DNA of 64,000 nt from Caenorhabditis elegans (GCF_000002985.6 NC_003279.8:6014001-6078000), one strand, 5' to 3'; counted from the first letter of the stretch, positions 24,431 to 37,154 are shown. The notes: generated by a model not told the origin, from the sequence alone. Numbers and translations: made by a program.

Positions 24431-26975
24431 ATGAAGAATAACGAGGATTTAGACGAAGTAGTACATTTATCGCAAGTAAAATAACTAATTTCAATTTAGT
24501 TTTCCAATTTTCATTAAGAAAATCAAAAATTTTCAGAATTCCGATGCAATTTTCGAGGAATGGGCAGCTGAGTGCACTCCCGACGCGCAAAAAGAGCACG
24601 AAGAGCTCGAGGAGATTGTCAAGATTCCAGATTCGACATACAGAAAAAAGTATGAAATTTTTGTGCTAAAAATTTATTAAATATAAAATTGAAGGAAAGG
24701 AAATCAAAAGTTGCCGACGGTGACGACGTGCGAAGTATGTGGAGTTGCGTTGAAATATCCATCGAGGATTATGGTACAGAATATTTTATTTTTATAACAA
24801 AATGAAGATTTTTATTTGTTCAGGAACACATGAGAACTCACACAGGCGAAAAACCATACGAATGTGACATTTGTGGAATGAGATTCACTCAAAGAACTCC
24901 AATGATTAACCATTTTCGTGTTCAACACATGGGTGATCTCCCATTTCTGTGTAATTTCGGTTGTGGCAAACGATTTGTGAATAATTCACGCAGAACTGCA
25001 CACGAATTAAGCCATAATGGATTGGTAAGAAAAGTTTTTATGCTATAGAAAAATTTAAAACATCGAATCAAGCATTTATATCCTAAAAGATTACCGGAAT
25101 AAGATATATTTTTTGCAGAAGCGAGCAGGACCGGCACGGCCTTATCTGAAACCAGTTAAAAAGATTGTTTGTCCATCAATGGATATGGATATACTTTCAA
25201 ATTCTGCACTAGCTAATTATATATCACCACCAACGATGTAAGTATATGCAGAAGTGAACTAAACTTGATAAAATAAATAAAAATTACAACAAAAAACAAG
25301 AATTATAAGATTTTACATTTTTTAAAAAGTGAATTGCGGTGTTTAATCAGCAATCTTTAAAATTGAGATTTTAACACTTTTTGTTCTTTAACAAATTTTA
25401 AAACAACATTTAAAAAATCGGTGTTTTAATTAATAAAAAACTTTGATAATTTAAATAAAACTCCTGAAAATTTCTAAATTCGAAAACTTCCATCTTATTT
25501 CCGAATTGGTAAATTTAAAAGAAATTAAAATAACTTTGCAGAGACTCAATATTTCAAAGTGATCCATCAACTTCTTCCTCTTCACCTTCTCAATTTCAAT
25601 CATCAAATCAAACAACAAAACAATCTATATATCCATCAGAAAAAGAAATGGAAAAAGCTGCAATATCTAATGCTCGAATTGATGACGTTATTAATACAGT
25701 ATTGGCTCGAGTTTTGGCTCCGATTGATGAAGAAATTCCGATCGAAGAACCAGAAAAAGCTCCTCAGAAAAGAGCATATATTTCAAATCGAAGAGCAACA
25801 CTTGCACAATGCAATATTTGTGGATTAATGCTTAAACATCCGAGCAAAATTGCTGTTAGTTTTTTTTTCGATAAAAAACGAATTTTGGTGAAAAATGAAA
25901 AATTAAAATTATTTCAGTGCCCACAAGCTGAATTTTTGCTGAAAAATTGAGAATTGGACAGAGAAACAATTTTTTCGATAAAAAGCATTCGAAACTTGAT
26001 TTTCTGAGCAAACAGAAAAAAATATTTGTAATTAAAATTTTTTAAATCAAAGCTTATAGGTTTAAATGTGTTAAAAAACAAAATTTCCAATTTTCTCTCT
26101 ATTTATAAACCTCTCAAGTTCTGAAATTTCTAGAAAAATATAATATGATTTATTATATCGAAAATTGTTGAATTTTCTAAACTTTGAAATCAAAAATTAC
26201 AATTTTTAATAAAAAAAAGAAAGATAAATTTATTTTTAAATACAAATTTCTTTCCCATTTTTCAGGATCATATCCGAACACACACAGGCGAAAAACCATT
26301 TGAATGTGGAGAATGTGGCTTGTCATTGTCAAAAGCGAGCTCTTTAAAAGTACATATTCGTCGAATGCATACTGGAGAACGTCCATTTGAATGTACTTGG
26401 AGATGTGGATTGTCTTTTGTAACGGATTCTGTTAGAAAAGAACATGAAATGACTGTACACACTGGTAAATATTCAAAATATATTTTACTATCCGAAATTT
26501 GGGTTAAAACCGGGGGTAATTTAGAAAAAGAAAGCAATTTCCATTTTTTTTTGTTGCAAATTTTAGAATTTTCTCAAATTAAGAGTGTTATTGAAAATAT
26601 GTTAACTCAAAAATATTTAAAAGAGTAGTCATCTACAAAAATTACAATTTTTGAAACATTCCAGGTATAAAACGTTACACATGCGTTGTAAAAGGATGTA
26701 ATGCAGTATTTGCTCGTCGTGTATATCTCATGAGACATCGAAAAAATGCACATCCCGAGCTCTTCACACCAATTTTCGATCATGTTCAAGTGAATCACGA
26801 GGAATCACAGGATTCAGTTATTGTTTATGAAGATGATCATGAACAGAACAATCAGATTATAATGCTCACTGGTGATGGTGATGACGTCAAGATCTTGGCT
26901 CATTTTGAAGATGATGAAGAGGAATTTGTGGAGCAAGGAGGAAGCATGGAAGATCAAAAAACTGTTCATTTTTGA
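24431..26975 (+). CDS. C2H2 zinc-finger protein, seven fingers in two clusters
   Basis: Eight exons (24431-24475, 24537-24649, 24695-24773, 24824-25024, 25119-25237, 25542-25854, 26266-26464, 26665-26975) encode 459 residues. Fingers 1-3 are CEVCGVALKYPSRIM-EHMRTH, YECDICGMRF...HFRVQH and FLCNFGCGKRF...HELSH. After a Ser/Gln-rich linker come fingers 4-7: CNICGLMLKHPSKIA-DHIRTH, FECGECGLSL, FECTWRCGLSF and YTCVVKGCNAVF. TGEKP/TGERP linkers join them, as in DNA-binding C2H2 arrays. The first finger of each cluster carries a K(Y/H)PS(R/K)I motif and is split by an intron at the same place, so the clusters look like an internal duplication. The C-terminus is very acidic (DGDDVKILAHFEDDEEEF), possibly for activation. 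It is probably a nuclear transcription factor. It lies 698 bases upstream of a clear paralogue on the same strand; from memory of the cosmid numbering it may be C27A12.2. Confidence 0.85.
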
Positions 26976-27673
26976 CCAGAAACTTGAAAAAGCTCTTTCA
27001 TTTTCCAATATCTAGGCAACTTATAGGGTAACTAGCATTTTCTACTTCATATATTCAGTTTTCTATTCCACCCAGCAATTAGTTTTTAAAATGGAAGAGT
27101 TATTCAAATTTCAAATTTCTAGGCCACTATTAAATTTTGCATTTTTTAACCATTTTTTTCATTCAAATTCTAGAAAAATTGTGAGAATTAATTCTCACAA
27201 TTTTCAGTTTATTTTGGTTAACCTACGAGTTTCTTTTTGCTTCTTTTTTTAATAAAGATTTTTTTTCTCAGATTTTTCAAATTTTTTTTCTTTTCCGTAT
27301 TCAGTATTTTTACTGTTTAATTATACTTGCTTTTTTTTTATTGTTTGCCAATATATTTTGAAACTTTCTCCTTTCGCAAAAATTGAAAAGATGAGATTTT
27401 GAAATTTTTTTTAACATTTTCAAACTTTCAGCAAGCTATTTTTGAGCAGTTCGAAAAAATGTAGCGGTACTTTTTTTTTGAGCCCAATTTTCTATAAAAT
27501 GTTTTAAAAGGGTTTAGAATGTAAAAAACCAATTAATTGTTTTTTTCAAATTTCACAAAATCCAAAACAAATTTTTTTAGATATACCTTTTTTAATTTGC
27601 TAAAAACTTTCTAAAGGTCCAGGAAGGCCCATAAAAAATTAACGTCGAAAAATAAAAATCGATATTTTCAGAA
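26976..27673. other. Spacer between the two C2H2 paralogues
   Basis: About 700 AT-rich bases, with T-tracts and one TTCTAGGCCAC word (27118-27128) of the family enriched at 32.4-33.7 kb. No gene is seen. A GATATTTTCAG acceptor ends at 27671, two bases before the next ATG. Confidence 0.4.
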
Positions 27674-30600
27674 ATGGCAGAATCTTGTGTAAAACCTCAA
27701 CTACCTCGTCCTCGAATTCCAAATATTAGAGTTTTTCAACCAACTACTCGAATTCCCACATTTACATATGAACAATTCAACGAATCCGTCGAAATTCTTC
27801 CAAGTCGTCCCGAATGTCTTTATCGTCGAAATGATCCAACAAATCGAAGTTATCGAATGAAAAAACGACCACCGGCACAAATATATCATTGTGTTCAATG
27901 CAATAAGCACATAAAATATCCATCAAAAATAACTGAACACATTCGAAAACATACTGGAGAGAAGCCAAATGTTTGTTCAATTTGCAATATAAGTTTCAGT
28001 CAAGCACATACATTAAAAACTCATATGCAGCAACATGCACATGAAAAACCATACAAATGTTCATTTTGTACGGCTGAATTCTTGAATGTTTATGAAAAGA
28101 ATGAACATGAAGAGGTGAGAAATTTTAATTTTTCGGAAATTCTTTTTTTGAAAATTTAAATAACTTTCTGATACGAAATTTCATAGATTTTAACTTGATT
28201 ATTTTGAAAATCACAAAAATCCTTTTACTTTTGCAATTTTTTTTTGTATTTTAGAAAATTCAGAACTATCAAAATGCCATTTTTGCATATAGTTCATAGG
28301 AATTCTAGACGAAATCTTCTAGAATATCCGACTTTTAACGTATTTTCGGATCGTATGGATCGTATGAAAAAATAAAAAATAAAGAATTTTTTGGATATTT
28401 GAAAATGTGCGCAACTTATTTTTGATTAACTGTTTTTTGAACTGAAAAGTACTTTTTTATGATATTCTACAAAAATAGAAGAATATTCTGAATATCTCTG
28501 CCACTTCTTCAATTTTATAAATATTTCAGCAACATATGCATCATCCAAATCACGGTGAAACAATGGAAGAGAACAATGCAACGACGTCACAATTTATTCA
28601 GGTCGCGGAGCCAACAATTCAAGCAGAGCCGTGCCAAATTTACGAATGTTCTGAAATGTGCGGTTTTCAGAGTTATGAAGAAGCCGAAGTTGTCGAACAT
28701 ATGACTGTCACACATTATCAGCAAACGGTATTGAGATTTTAATGGAAAATTACTGGAAAATACGTTCTAAATTTGGAAAAATCCCCTTCTCGAAATTTTT
28801 TTTGAATTTTCGGTGTATCAAATCGCAGAAAAAGTTTTCTAGAAACTTTTGATTTATCCAAAATATGTTGAATTCAATGAGAAAAGTAGAGCATTTTCAA
28901 ATTAATTTTTTAAACCTAAAATTATTTTGAAAAGTGACCCTGAAAGATTAAAAAAAAACAAAATTTCTAAATTTTCCGATATTCAGAAAAAATCGAAAGA
29001 AATTCCGAAACTAAAAAATCCAGGATTTTCCATCAATTTCAATTATTTTCAGGTCCAAAACGGATTGATCCTTCAAGATTTCAATGGTGAGCCTGAGCCG
29101 ATCTACGAGTTTTACGAGGAACAATACGTTCAACAAGTACCAACAGAAATAGAAGAAACACCGACAATAAAACAACAATCAATTCCATATGAAAATCTTC
29201 ATTTTGAGCATGTTGAAGCAGCTCCAGGACCATCTGAACCACATTTACAAGTTGTAGCAGAAGGAGAAATATTATATGATGGAGAAGAAATAGTTGATAT
29301 TTCAAATGGAAAAAGTCTTAAAGAGGAAATTCAAAATGGTGATGCCAATATTTATGGAATGATTCAGGATTTGTTAGTCGTTTTTTTTTTAAATTAATTA
29401 TTTGAAAAATCGAAAAGATTTGAAAAAATGCGTCGAAAAAAATTCAGATTTTTCATTCTGTTTTTCTTTTTGCTGAAAATTTTGAAAGTTGATTTTTTGA
29501 CATGTTTTTCAAATTTTGATTTTTTAATTAAAAAAATACACTGAACGGTGTTTTAAGAAAACTACATTAGTGAAAAAACAATTCAAAAATTCAAAGCTTT
29601 TGAAAAATGGAATCTTCAGTATAATTTGAGTGAAATGCACTCATCTTTGCGAGAATTTCAAACAGAAACGATCATTTTTCAATTTTTGTAAATAGCTGGA
29701 GGTTTTTTTAAAAGTCAATTCGAATAATATTTTAAATTATGTGTTATTTTGTCTATCATGAATATATTAATTATCATTTTGAACTAGTAAAAACAATTAA
29801 ATTCTTATTCATTTTGAAACTCTAAAATAATAAAAACGCTAAAAAAATAATTTATAGAGAAGAAGAAGTAGAAGATATAGGAAATGAAGATGAAGAAAGA
29901 GAACGTGTTCGTATTATGGTTAATCCAAATCCACCAAAAAGAGGAACAAAAAGTCTTCGAGATCATCATGAAGCAACAGCAGCAACAATGGAAATGATTG
30001 TAGATGCATCTATATTAGAATTGGCTGAACCAAGTCGTCATTTAAAACAAGGATATCCACCTATTTCTAAAAGAAAAAATACTGGAAAAAGAGCTGAAAA
30101 CTTGGATTGGATTATTGATGCTGTTGCTAAGGTATTGATTTTGAAAATTTTATAAATTTAATAATTCTAAGGATTTAAAAATCCAAAGACCCAACAAAAT
30201 TTCGAAGCTGTTGATTATCAAATTATCAAAATTGAATCTTTTAATTTTCTACCAATTAAAAAAAAGACATTAGAAATCTTGAAAGTCCTATAAAAAATTG
30301 AATTGTCGCTAAAAGTGTTCACAATTTTCCAATGTCCAGCTGATTTTTTTCGAATTTAATTTTTTTAAGTGGAAATTGTTCGAAACTTTTCCTGTCAAAA
30401 TAAAAAAAATTCATTTTTGAAAATCAAGCCAGCTATTGAGATTTGAAAATGTCAAGTTTACCAAATTTAGGGTTACGGTACTTTTTCAACCAATTTTTCA
30501 ACATTTCGAATAAAATATTTTTCCCATTCCATAGGTCCTTCTGCAAGACAAGTAGAAAAACATTCGATGGTTGAATTCAAATATTTCGCGCCAGAACAAT

Positions 30601-31861
30601 TTCTGAGACATTTTCAAAAAATTCCAATTTTTGCAGGGCGTAGACGTAAGCGAAGCGAGCCCCCATCATCGTAAAAAGCCAACACTGCACAAATGTGAGT
30701 ACTGTGGCCGAGTGGACAAGTATCCGAGCAAGATTCGTGCTCACATGAGAACTCACACCGGCGAGAAACCATTCAAATGTGAAATCTGTGGAATGGCATT
30801 CTCACAGAAGACTCCAATGAGATTACATTTACGTCGACATTTCGATCAGAAACCATATGAATGTGATGTTGATGGATGCAAGGAACGATTTGTCAGTGGA
30901 GCTATACTCAAAATGCATGTTGAGAAGAAACATTTGAATAAGAAAAAGTTAGTGAAAAGAAATTTATCTAATAAAATAGGGAATGAATATTTTAGCCATA
31001 AATTTATAAAAATTATGCGAGACATTTTTTTAATTCCTACTTTTTCTCGTGCAGTACAAAAATATCTAAATAGCGGCCAAATTAAAAATGTTAATTTTAA
31101 ACGGTTTCAACTTCTGATATTTTTAATCATCGGGAAAAAGTTTCAGAATTGTCGATAAAAATAGCTAAATAGCTTGAAAACAAAATTCAATAAAATATTC
31201 AATTTGCAGATATGTGTGTTCTCGTGGATGTGGCCGAGTCTTTTCAAGTGCATACAATCAAAAACATCACGAAAAGAAGTGTGAACAGACATATGTAACA
31301 TGGGTAGAAGGTGAACAACAAAGTGTTGAATCAGGAGAAGAAGATGAAGAATCAAATGGAGAATATCCAGATGATGATGAAGAATATATGGACGATATGG
31401 TAAGCATAAGTTAGCTACATGGCCTAGGAAACCGGAAAACTCGGTCACTTATAAAATAAGATCTGAAATTTAATTACAAGTTTGGCGAGTTTTCTCTTTT
31501 TCTACAATTTCCTCGATATTCATGATATTTTCATGCTATTAGGAATACACCTTGAAAGGAAAAATTGTGCCATATTTTACGCGCAAAGGATTACAACGGA
31601 TTACGGTAAGTCGTGTCGATTTTCGAGACAATCGACGCGAGTTACAGTAATCCGTTGTCCGCATGGCGAGACCTGTGCGCGTAAGATATAACGAAATTTT
31701 TCCTGTCCAGCCGTCTACCTAAAACATTTATCAGGAATCGACATATATTCTTGATCCTCTCCACTAAATATAAAATCTTACAGATTGATGCATCAACATC
31801 TCAACCAATAAATCGGGTCGTCGAACATTTTTCTGAAGAGCCTGTTTTTCTGCATCAATAA
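27674..31861 (+). CDS. let-391: C2H2 zinc-finger protein, eight fingers in two clusters (probably let-391)
   Basis: Seven exons (27674-28114, 28530-28727, 29053-29372, 29858-30131, 30637-30947, 31210-31399, 31784-31861) encode 603 residues. Cluster 1: HCVQCNKHIKYPSKITEHIRKH, NVCSICNISF, YKCSFCTAEF (its last His is supplied across an intron by QH) and a degenerate IYECSEMCGF finger ending EHMTVTH. A long acidic, Pro/Glu-rich linker follows, with NPPKRGTKSLRDHHEA. Cluster 2: HKCEYCGRVDKYPSKIRAHMRTH, FKCEICGMAF, YECDVDGCKERF and YVCSRGCGRVF, the last ending in Cys rather than His (HHEKKC). The KYPSKI first finger and cluster layout match the gene just upstream, so the pair arose by tandem duplication. 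The start follows TTTTCAG by two bases. The symbol let-391 (C27A12.3) is recalled from gene order, not proved; an essential role would follow from that name only. Confidence 0.82.
31578..31685. repeat. 108-bp hairpin element in the last let-391 intron
   Basis: The ends TTACGCGCA and TGCGCGTAA are perfect inverted repeats. Inside, CAACGGATTAC and GTAATCCGTTG pair, as do TCGTGTCGATT and AATCGACGCGA, around a short TTCGAGAC loop. It is a compact palindromic, MITE-like repeat. Confidence 0.75.
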
Positions 31862-32949
31862 CTATTCTCTTTCTCACTAGTTTATCCAATTTCTTTCACT
31901 TTTTTTTGTCATTTTTGAAATTTTTTTCACAGTTAATCTTGATATATTTCGTTGATAAGACCTTTTTAATATGTTTTTTTTCAATTTGTTTGGGAGTAGA
32001 TGAAAATTTTGAACATCGAAAGGATTTTTGGTCCCCACATTACATCTCCTGTTTTCATATTAATTTTCATCTCAAAATGGGAACATTTCGTACCCTCAAA
32101 TCACCTTTTCTCTCTTTTTTCCTCACACCTTTCAATTTTCCAAACAAACACGCTCTTCTCATCATAAATCCGCCAATTACACCCTACACACGTTTTGAGA
32201 AAAAAAAAAAGAGAAAATTGGGCTCCTAATCGTCACGAGTGGGGGATCCTTAGATTTAAAGGAAAAAGCTTCTCAATTCGACAAATAATTGATAGGTTCA
32301 GGAAAACGAGAAAATGAGGAAAAAACGATGATGATGATGACGATTTACCTTTCAATCTATTCGTATTTTGTTCAATTGACTTGAAATAATTGTGGGAAAA
32401 AATATGTCCGCGTCGGGAGAGGCAAATGTATTAGTTTCTAGGCCACGAGCAAAGTTCTCAAGTCTGCATCTAAGTTTCTAGGCCAAAATCTAGCGTTCTA
32501 GACAATAATTGCTGCTCCTAGGCCACATTTATTATTTTTTTGCAACTATAACGCCACCATCAAACTTAAGAAAGTAATTGAATTTTTTAGGCCACTTCTG
32601 GAGTTTCTAGGCCAACATCGAAGTTTCTAAGAACGCATTGAAGTTTCTAGATATTGACAGATATTTCTAAGTTATTTTATGAAAATTACAGGCCAAGTTA
32701 TTCATTTTAGGCCACATTTAAAATGAGTAGGCTTCACCATCAAAGTTTTTAGGCCACAAAGGGTGCATTAAAGTTTTGTATCAGAAGACGATTCATTAAA
32801 AGTTTCAATATGAAACAAAAACATTTCCAATAAAAAATATTTGCAAATTTATTAATTAGAGAGAAAATCGATGAATGTTATGGCACTAAAATGTGTGAAT
32901 ACTGAATGAGAAATACTATTTTCGGCATGGAAAGGAGATAAATAAGAAT
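31862..32949. other. Convergent intergenic region let-391 / ceh-2 with TAGGCCA-word repeats
   Basis: About 1.1 kb between the stops of two convergent genes. It should hold both 3' UTRs. From 32438 to 32760 the word TTTCTAGGCCA or close variants recurs about every 20-60 bases. No gene is supported; the 107-codon ORF at 31906-32229 is Phe/Leu-rich low complexity. Confidence 0.5.
32437..32762. repeat. Cluster of degenerate TTTCTAGGCCA words
   Basis: At least eight copies of TAGGCCA (several as TTTCTAGGCCAC or CTAGGCCA) occur in about 325 bases with irregular spacing. More copies are in the first ceh-2 introns at about 33038-33060, 33428, 33566 and 33633. They are not regular tandem units and do not form hairpins. 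The function is unknown. Confidence 0.6.
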
Positions 32950-35900
32950 TCAAGATACTGATTTCTTATCGTCTTCGTCGTCTTCGTCGTTTGACATCGG
33001 AGCGTTCGGATCTGAAAATTTGGATTTTCAAGGTTATCATGGGGATTCTAGGTCATCTAGGTTATTTCTAGGCTATTTTAATTAAATAGCTCACCTGATC
33101 CTTCCAATCTGACTCTCTTGTGTTTGGTCCGCCGATTTTGAAACCAAACTTTTACCTGAAAATTGAGAAATTTTGATGTATTCTATCAATTAGTAATTTG
33201 ATTTTTTGATCGAAAAAAATTAAGATTCATTTTATTAAAAGGAATCACAAATTAGCTAAATTACTGTACGTTGGCTAGAAAATCCACCAGAAATATTTAT
33301 ATTTCATTAGGTACCGTACTGCAGTTTTTTTGGTAATGTAATAAGAAGACGCTCGAATTCTAGGACATATGTGACGTCTTATCTCGGCCAGATGATCAAG
33401 AGGAACATAATCTACGGCTGAAAATTCTAGGCCACGTCTTGCAGGAAAAACCAACTGAATATAGAATACTGATGTAGCCCCTATTTCTTTCAGTTTTAAA
33501 TAAACAATTTGATATTCTTCCCGAAGATTCAAACCATGCAATTAAAATCTGCAACTGATGTGTTTCTAGGCTCTGGAAGTTCTAGATCACGAGAGGAGAG
33601 TGCAGTTACAGCCTATTGATAAATAGAAGCGGTTTCTAGACCATGTGTGACGTCACGACAAGTTGATCGAAAAGTGCAGAATCTTTTATATTAATGATTT
33701 CTCTCGAAACCTGAGAATTGAAATTCCGACTTCTCCCAAATCATCCTTGATGGTTTAAAACCCATCTGCCTCCAACCCGTCCAATCGGTTTCCAACAATT
33801 TATATTGACACTCAATTGTCTATTGTACAAGCTTGGGGTGCTTCTTCTTGTTGATCTGTGTGCTAACATTTTGTGAGATGGTGTCGAATAATAGCACTCG
33901 ACCCGAAACGGTGGGAAGGGGGGAGGACATCCGCCGGAGTCAGTCACCTACAACAGGATTAGCTGCTCCAATTGGGGTGTGCTAAGTACGCGATCAAATA
34001 AAATGAGAACTGTATGTATGTATGTGTGTATTTACAAGAAGAATAGAGACAACTCACAGAAGAAGAATGGATGACACGCTTTTGTGAAATTGTCTATGTT
34101 TAATGGGTGTATCGTATTGGTTTTCATAGTGAAGCACTTTTTGAGTGGTCGGATTAAAAAGTTAGGAAGTGAGAGTCACTAGGGTTACTGTAGATGTAGA
34201 GAATGGATAAAGCCACGTGGCAATCATATGGGTACAGTAATTATGCAACTATGGAATCTCTTACTCAATGAGACACTAATTTATTCGGATGGGTCTCGAC
34301 GCGAAAAAAGTTTATAGTAGGATTTTTGGTGCCCGATTCATTCTTTCATAGAGCCTTGTTGTATTGTTTTTTTTTGTTTATATGACTTTTTTTTGTTAAG
34401 ACTTTTGTTAAGTATGTATATTTGTCAAAGTTCAGAAATTAAAGTAGGTGAAAATATAATTAGCTTAACTGTTTTTTCATATTGTCTGCCAAATTTTTTT
34501 TGTTTGATGCACCATGTTAGGTAGCCTGTATTTCCAAAAAAATTGATAAAATTAAAGAGAAGCAAGATATGAGCTGCCAAAGTTGAGTCGATGCACCATG
34601 TCTCAATGGAACTATTACCGCTCGTATCTTGATTCAAGATAAAGATATAAAAAACTTTTAACTTCCAAATTGTAGAAAAACTTCTGATAAGTAATGTTAT
34701 AGTTGACAAAATTTTGACATCTTTGAAAAAAACCGAGATATGAGCTTCCAAAGGTAAATCGGTAAGTTACTTTTAGTTTTATCAAAAAACAACGAATTAA
34801 TAAATTATTGGCCAAAAAGTTTTTTATATTTTTGTAGTCAAACATTTTCTGATTTTTTTTACATATTCTTTCAGATACAATATTCCATAATTTTATACTT
34901 AGCCTCACTCTAACGTTACACAAATTCAAAGATGCCTACCCAAGCCATTTGTTGCGCTCAATACATGGCGCATCGACTCCACGTTTCGTATTCACTTAGT
35001 TTTTTGAAACATTGACTGTGAAATACTTGTGAAATACACCTGTTTATCATAGAGAAAACCCGAAAACTTGTAGAACATGTTATATAACGTGAGGCAAGCG
35101 CGGGCAAATGAAGGGAAGGGTCGAGGCGCCCTTTTCACGCCTCGACCGTGAAAGAGGAAAAACTCGGTCAATTGTAACAAAAGAGTTTAAAATTATCCGC
35201 AGTTGTGTGGAAGAGAACTCTTTCAGTTTCTGTGAGTGGCCGAGTTTTCTGTATCGTGCGGCCACGTGTCAAACACGAACACTCACCTGTGTTTCCGTTA
35301 AGCTCAACTTTGCTGCCAACTGTTTTCGCTCATTTCCCACGACGTAATGATTTCCTTCGAATGCCTTTTCTAGTTGTATCAGTTGAGATGCACTAAATGC
35401 CGTTCGAATTCTTTTGTTTTTTCGGAGAGGTTGAAGAAAGAGCCCAGCTGTGACGTCACCTGTAAAAATTTTATATTTTCTCAAGTTTAAAGTCTTTATA
35501 ATTTATTTTAGGAAACTCGATTGATAATCTTACCGAATTGTGCAGCTGTCGTACTTTGCAACAATTCAAGCCATGGATGTTGCCATACAGATCCGCCAGC
35601 ACCTGTATTCAAATTCTGATCTCCACTGCCTGATGCTCCAATACCCGAAATAAACGGATTCGAACAAGCCATTTGAACATGCGGAAGAAGAACGTCAAAA
35701 TATGAGAGTGTCTGTGAAAGTGGCTCATTCTTTCCTGATTTTTCACATAGTTCATCGTCTTCTTCGTCTTCTTCTAGCTGGGATTTATTTGACATTTAAG
35801 TTTGTTTTTTTTTTTGAAAAATTTGAAAAAATAGCATGGTGGAAGAGTTTGTTTTCATGGGGCAATAATTTGCAATATTCTGCTCAATAGTTGATTTGTA

Positions 35901-36387
35901 TTTTAAAAGTACGTTTAAAACTTTACAAACGGAATTCGTAAAAGAGGAAATAAGTGGAAACTAGGTCACGGTATGTAAAGGAAACTGACTAAAAGCAGGC
36001 TTCAGCCTTTGAGTTTAAAAAAAGTAGCCTCCAATGCGGATTTGAGCTCTACGGAATTTACTGAATTATTATATTTGAAAATTCGTATTTTTTCACTCAT
36101 CTTGGACAGTTTTGAAAACCAACATTTCTATGCAATAATTTACAGATTTAAAGTCTAGAAAATTATCTAGGGACAACTTATACATTAGACAAGAAAAAAA
36201 AATTTCGGAGAGCTAAATTCCCCACAATTTTTTTGGAACCTCATTTTCAACTCTAAAGACAAGATTTTTAAATCTTATAATTCCAATTTTCACTTACTTT
36301 TTTCAAATTATTTTGCTCTTCCACGTCGGCTTCTTCCGATTCCTTCTCACTATCCACCAGTCGTTCCACCGAAAATTTCAGAGTCAT
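32950..36387 (-). CDS. ceh-2: Homeodomain transcription factor CEH-2 (EMX/empty spiracles family)
   Basis: Five minus-strand exons (36298-36387, 35534-35777, 35287-35459, 33095-33155, 32950-33011) encode 209 residues. The homeodomain spans about residues 116-175: [23 protein letters not shown], then [22 protein letters not shown], and across an intron [25 protein letters not shown] and [18 protein letters not shown] are hallmarks of EMX/Ems homeodomains, with Gln at position 50. The intron splitting helix 3 directly before VKVWFQN is common in this class. The N-terminus is acidic; the middle has [14 protein letters not shown] and [10 protein letters not shown], where HPW-like residues resemble the EMX/Engrailed-type repressor hexapeptide region. 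The C-terminus is acidic ([10 protein letters not shown]). C. elegans ceh-2 is known from pharyngeal neurons and muscle. A 2.1-kb intron (33156-35286) probably holds regulatory DNA. Confidence 0.93.
35119..35147. repeat. Perfect 10-bp hairpin in the large ceh-2 intron
   Basis: GGTCGAGGCG (35119-35128) and CGCCTCGACC (35138-35147) pair perfectly around a 9-base loop. AAAACTCGG and CCGAGTTTT, about 75 bases apart immediately downstream, form a second stem. This is a GC-rich island in AT-rich DNA and is probably repeat-derived. Confidence 0.65.
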
Positions 36388-36825
36388 TTTCACTCCGAAT
36401 ATTAGAAAAAATAAGTAAACTAGCCAAAAAGGGTAAGTTGATTTCCCAAATGAGAACCTATTTTACTGAATCTCATCTTAGGCTCCGCCCAGTTTCGCGC
36501 AAAAGAGGGAGGAGCGTCGATGGGTAATTGGACACAGTAGCCGATAAGGTAGAAGCTCTTAGAAGAGAGATCATTGGGAATAAAGAGACGATAGACAAAT
36601 AAAGAATTGAAAAGAATAGGAAGTAGGTTAATAAGTTGAAATATTAATTTGAGGTTTAAAGTTTTGAAAACTCTCATGGTGTAATCACAATTCATTGCAT
36701 TCTTTTGGAGCAATGTAACGTCAGCGATAGTCGTCGTCTTAGGGATTTCTAGTACATATATTGTTGCTTTCACGAACATTTTTCTTGACATATGAATTAA
36801 ATCTCCAGACTTTAATAAGTAGTTT

Positions 36826-37077
36826 ATGTGGAAATCGGCAATATCTCGTGGTGCCCTGTTTTTACAACTCGTCTACTCGGCAACCGGGTGCCTATGTAAT
36901 CGGCAACTGGGCGACCGAACTACCTTGTGTACACATGCTCATGATGATGCTCATTGTCCCGAATTAGAAGATGAGTTGGAAATGGAGATTGAAAATGTAT
37001 CCGAAATATGTACAAATCGCAGATCTCGGATTACATCTTTTGTGCGCCCGAAAGCAGCGGACGTTGGGCTCAGAAAT
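36826..37077 (+). CDS. Possible exon of a small gene (weak)
   Basis: An open frame starts at ATG 36826, follows an acceptor-like AAATCTCCAG (ending 36809) and runs to a possible donor at 37078 (AATAG then GTATAT). It begins MWKSAISRGALFLQLVYSAT, which is hydrophobic enough to be a signal peptide. It continues with a Cys/His-rich patch (CLCNRQLGDRTTLCTHAH, DDAHC) and an acidic stretch (ELEDELEMEIE). The local base composition is less AT-rich than the flanks. I find no convincing next exon: an acceptor at 37336 leads at once to a stop. It may be a small secreted protein, a 5' exon of something else, or chance. Confidence 0.3.
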
Positions 37078-37154
37078 AGGTATATTATGTTAGTAATCGA
37101 GGTGAAGTGAGCACGAGATGAGCACAAAATTTATAAAATTGTTCAAAAAGAAAC

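Noticed and set aside
33993..34033. TGTATGTATGTATGTGTGTA microsatellite in a ceh-2 intron
   Set aside because: Ordinary short simple repeat, nothing else attached to it.
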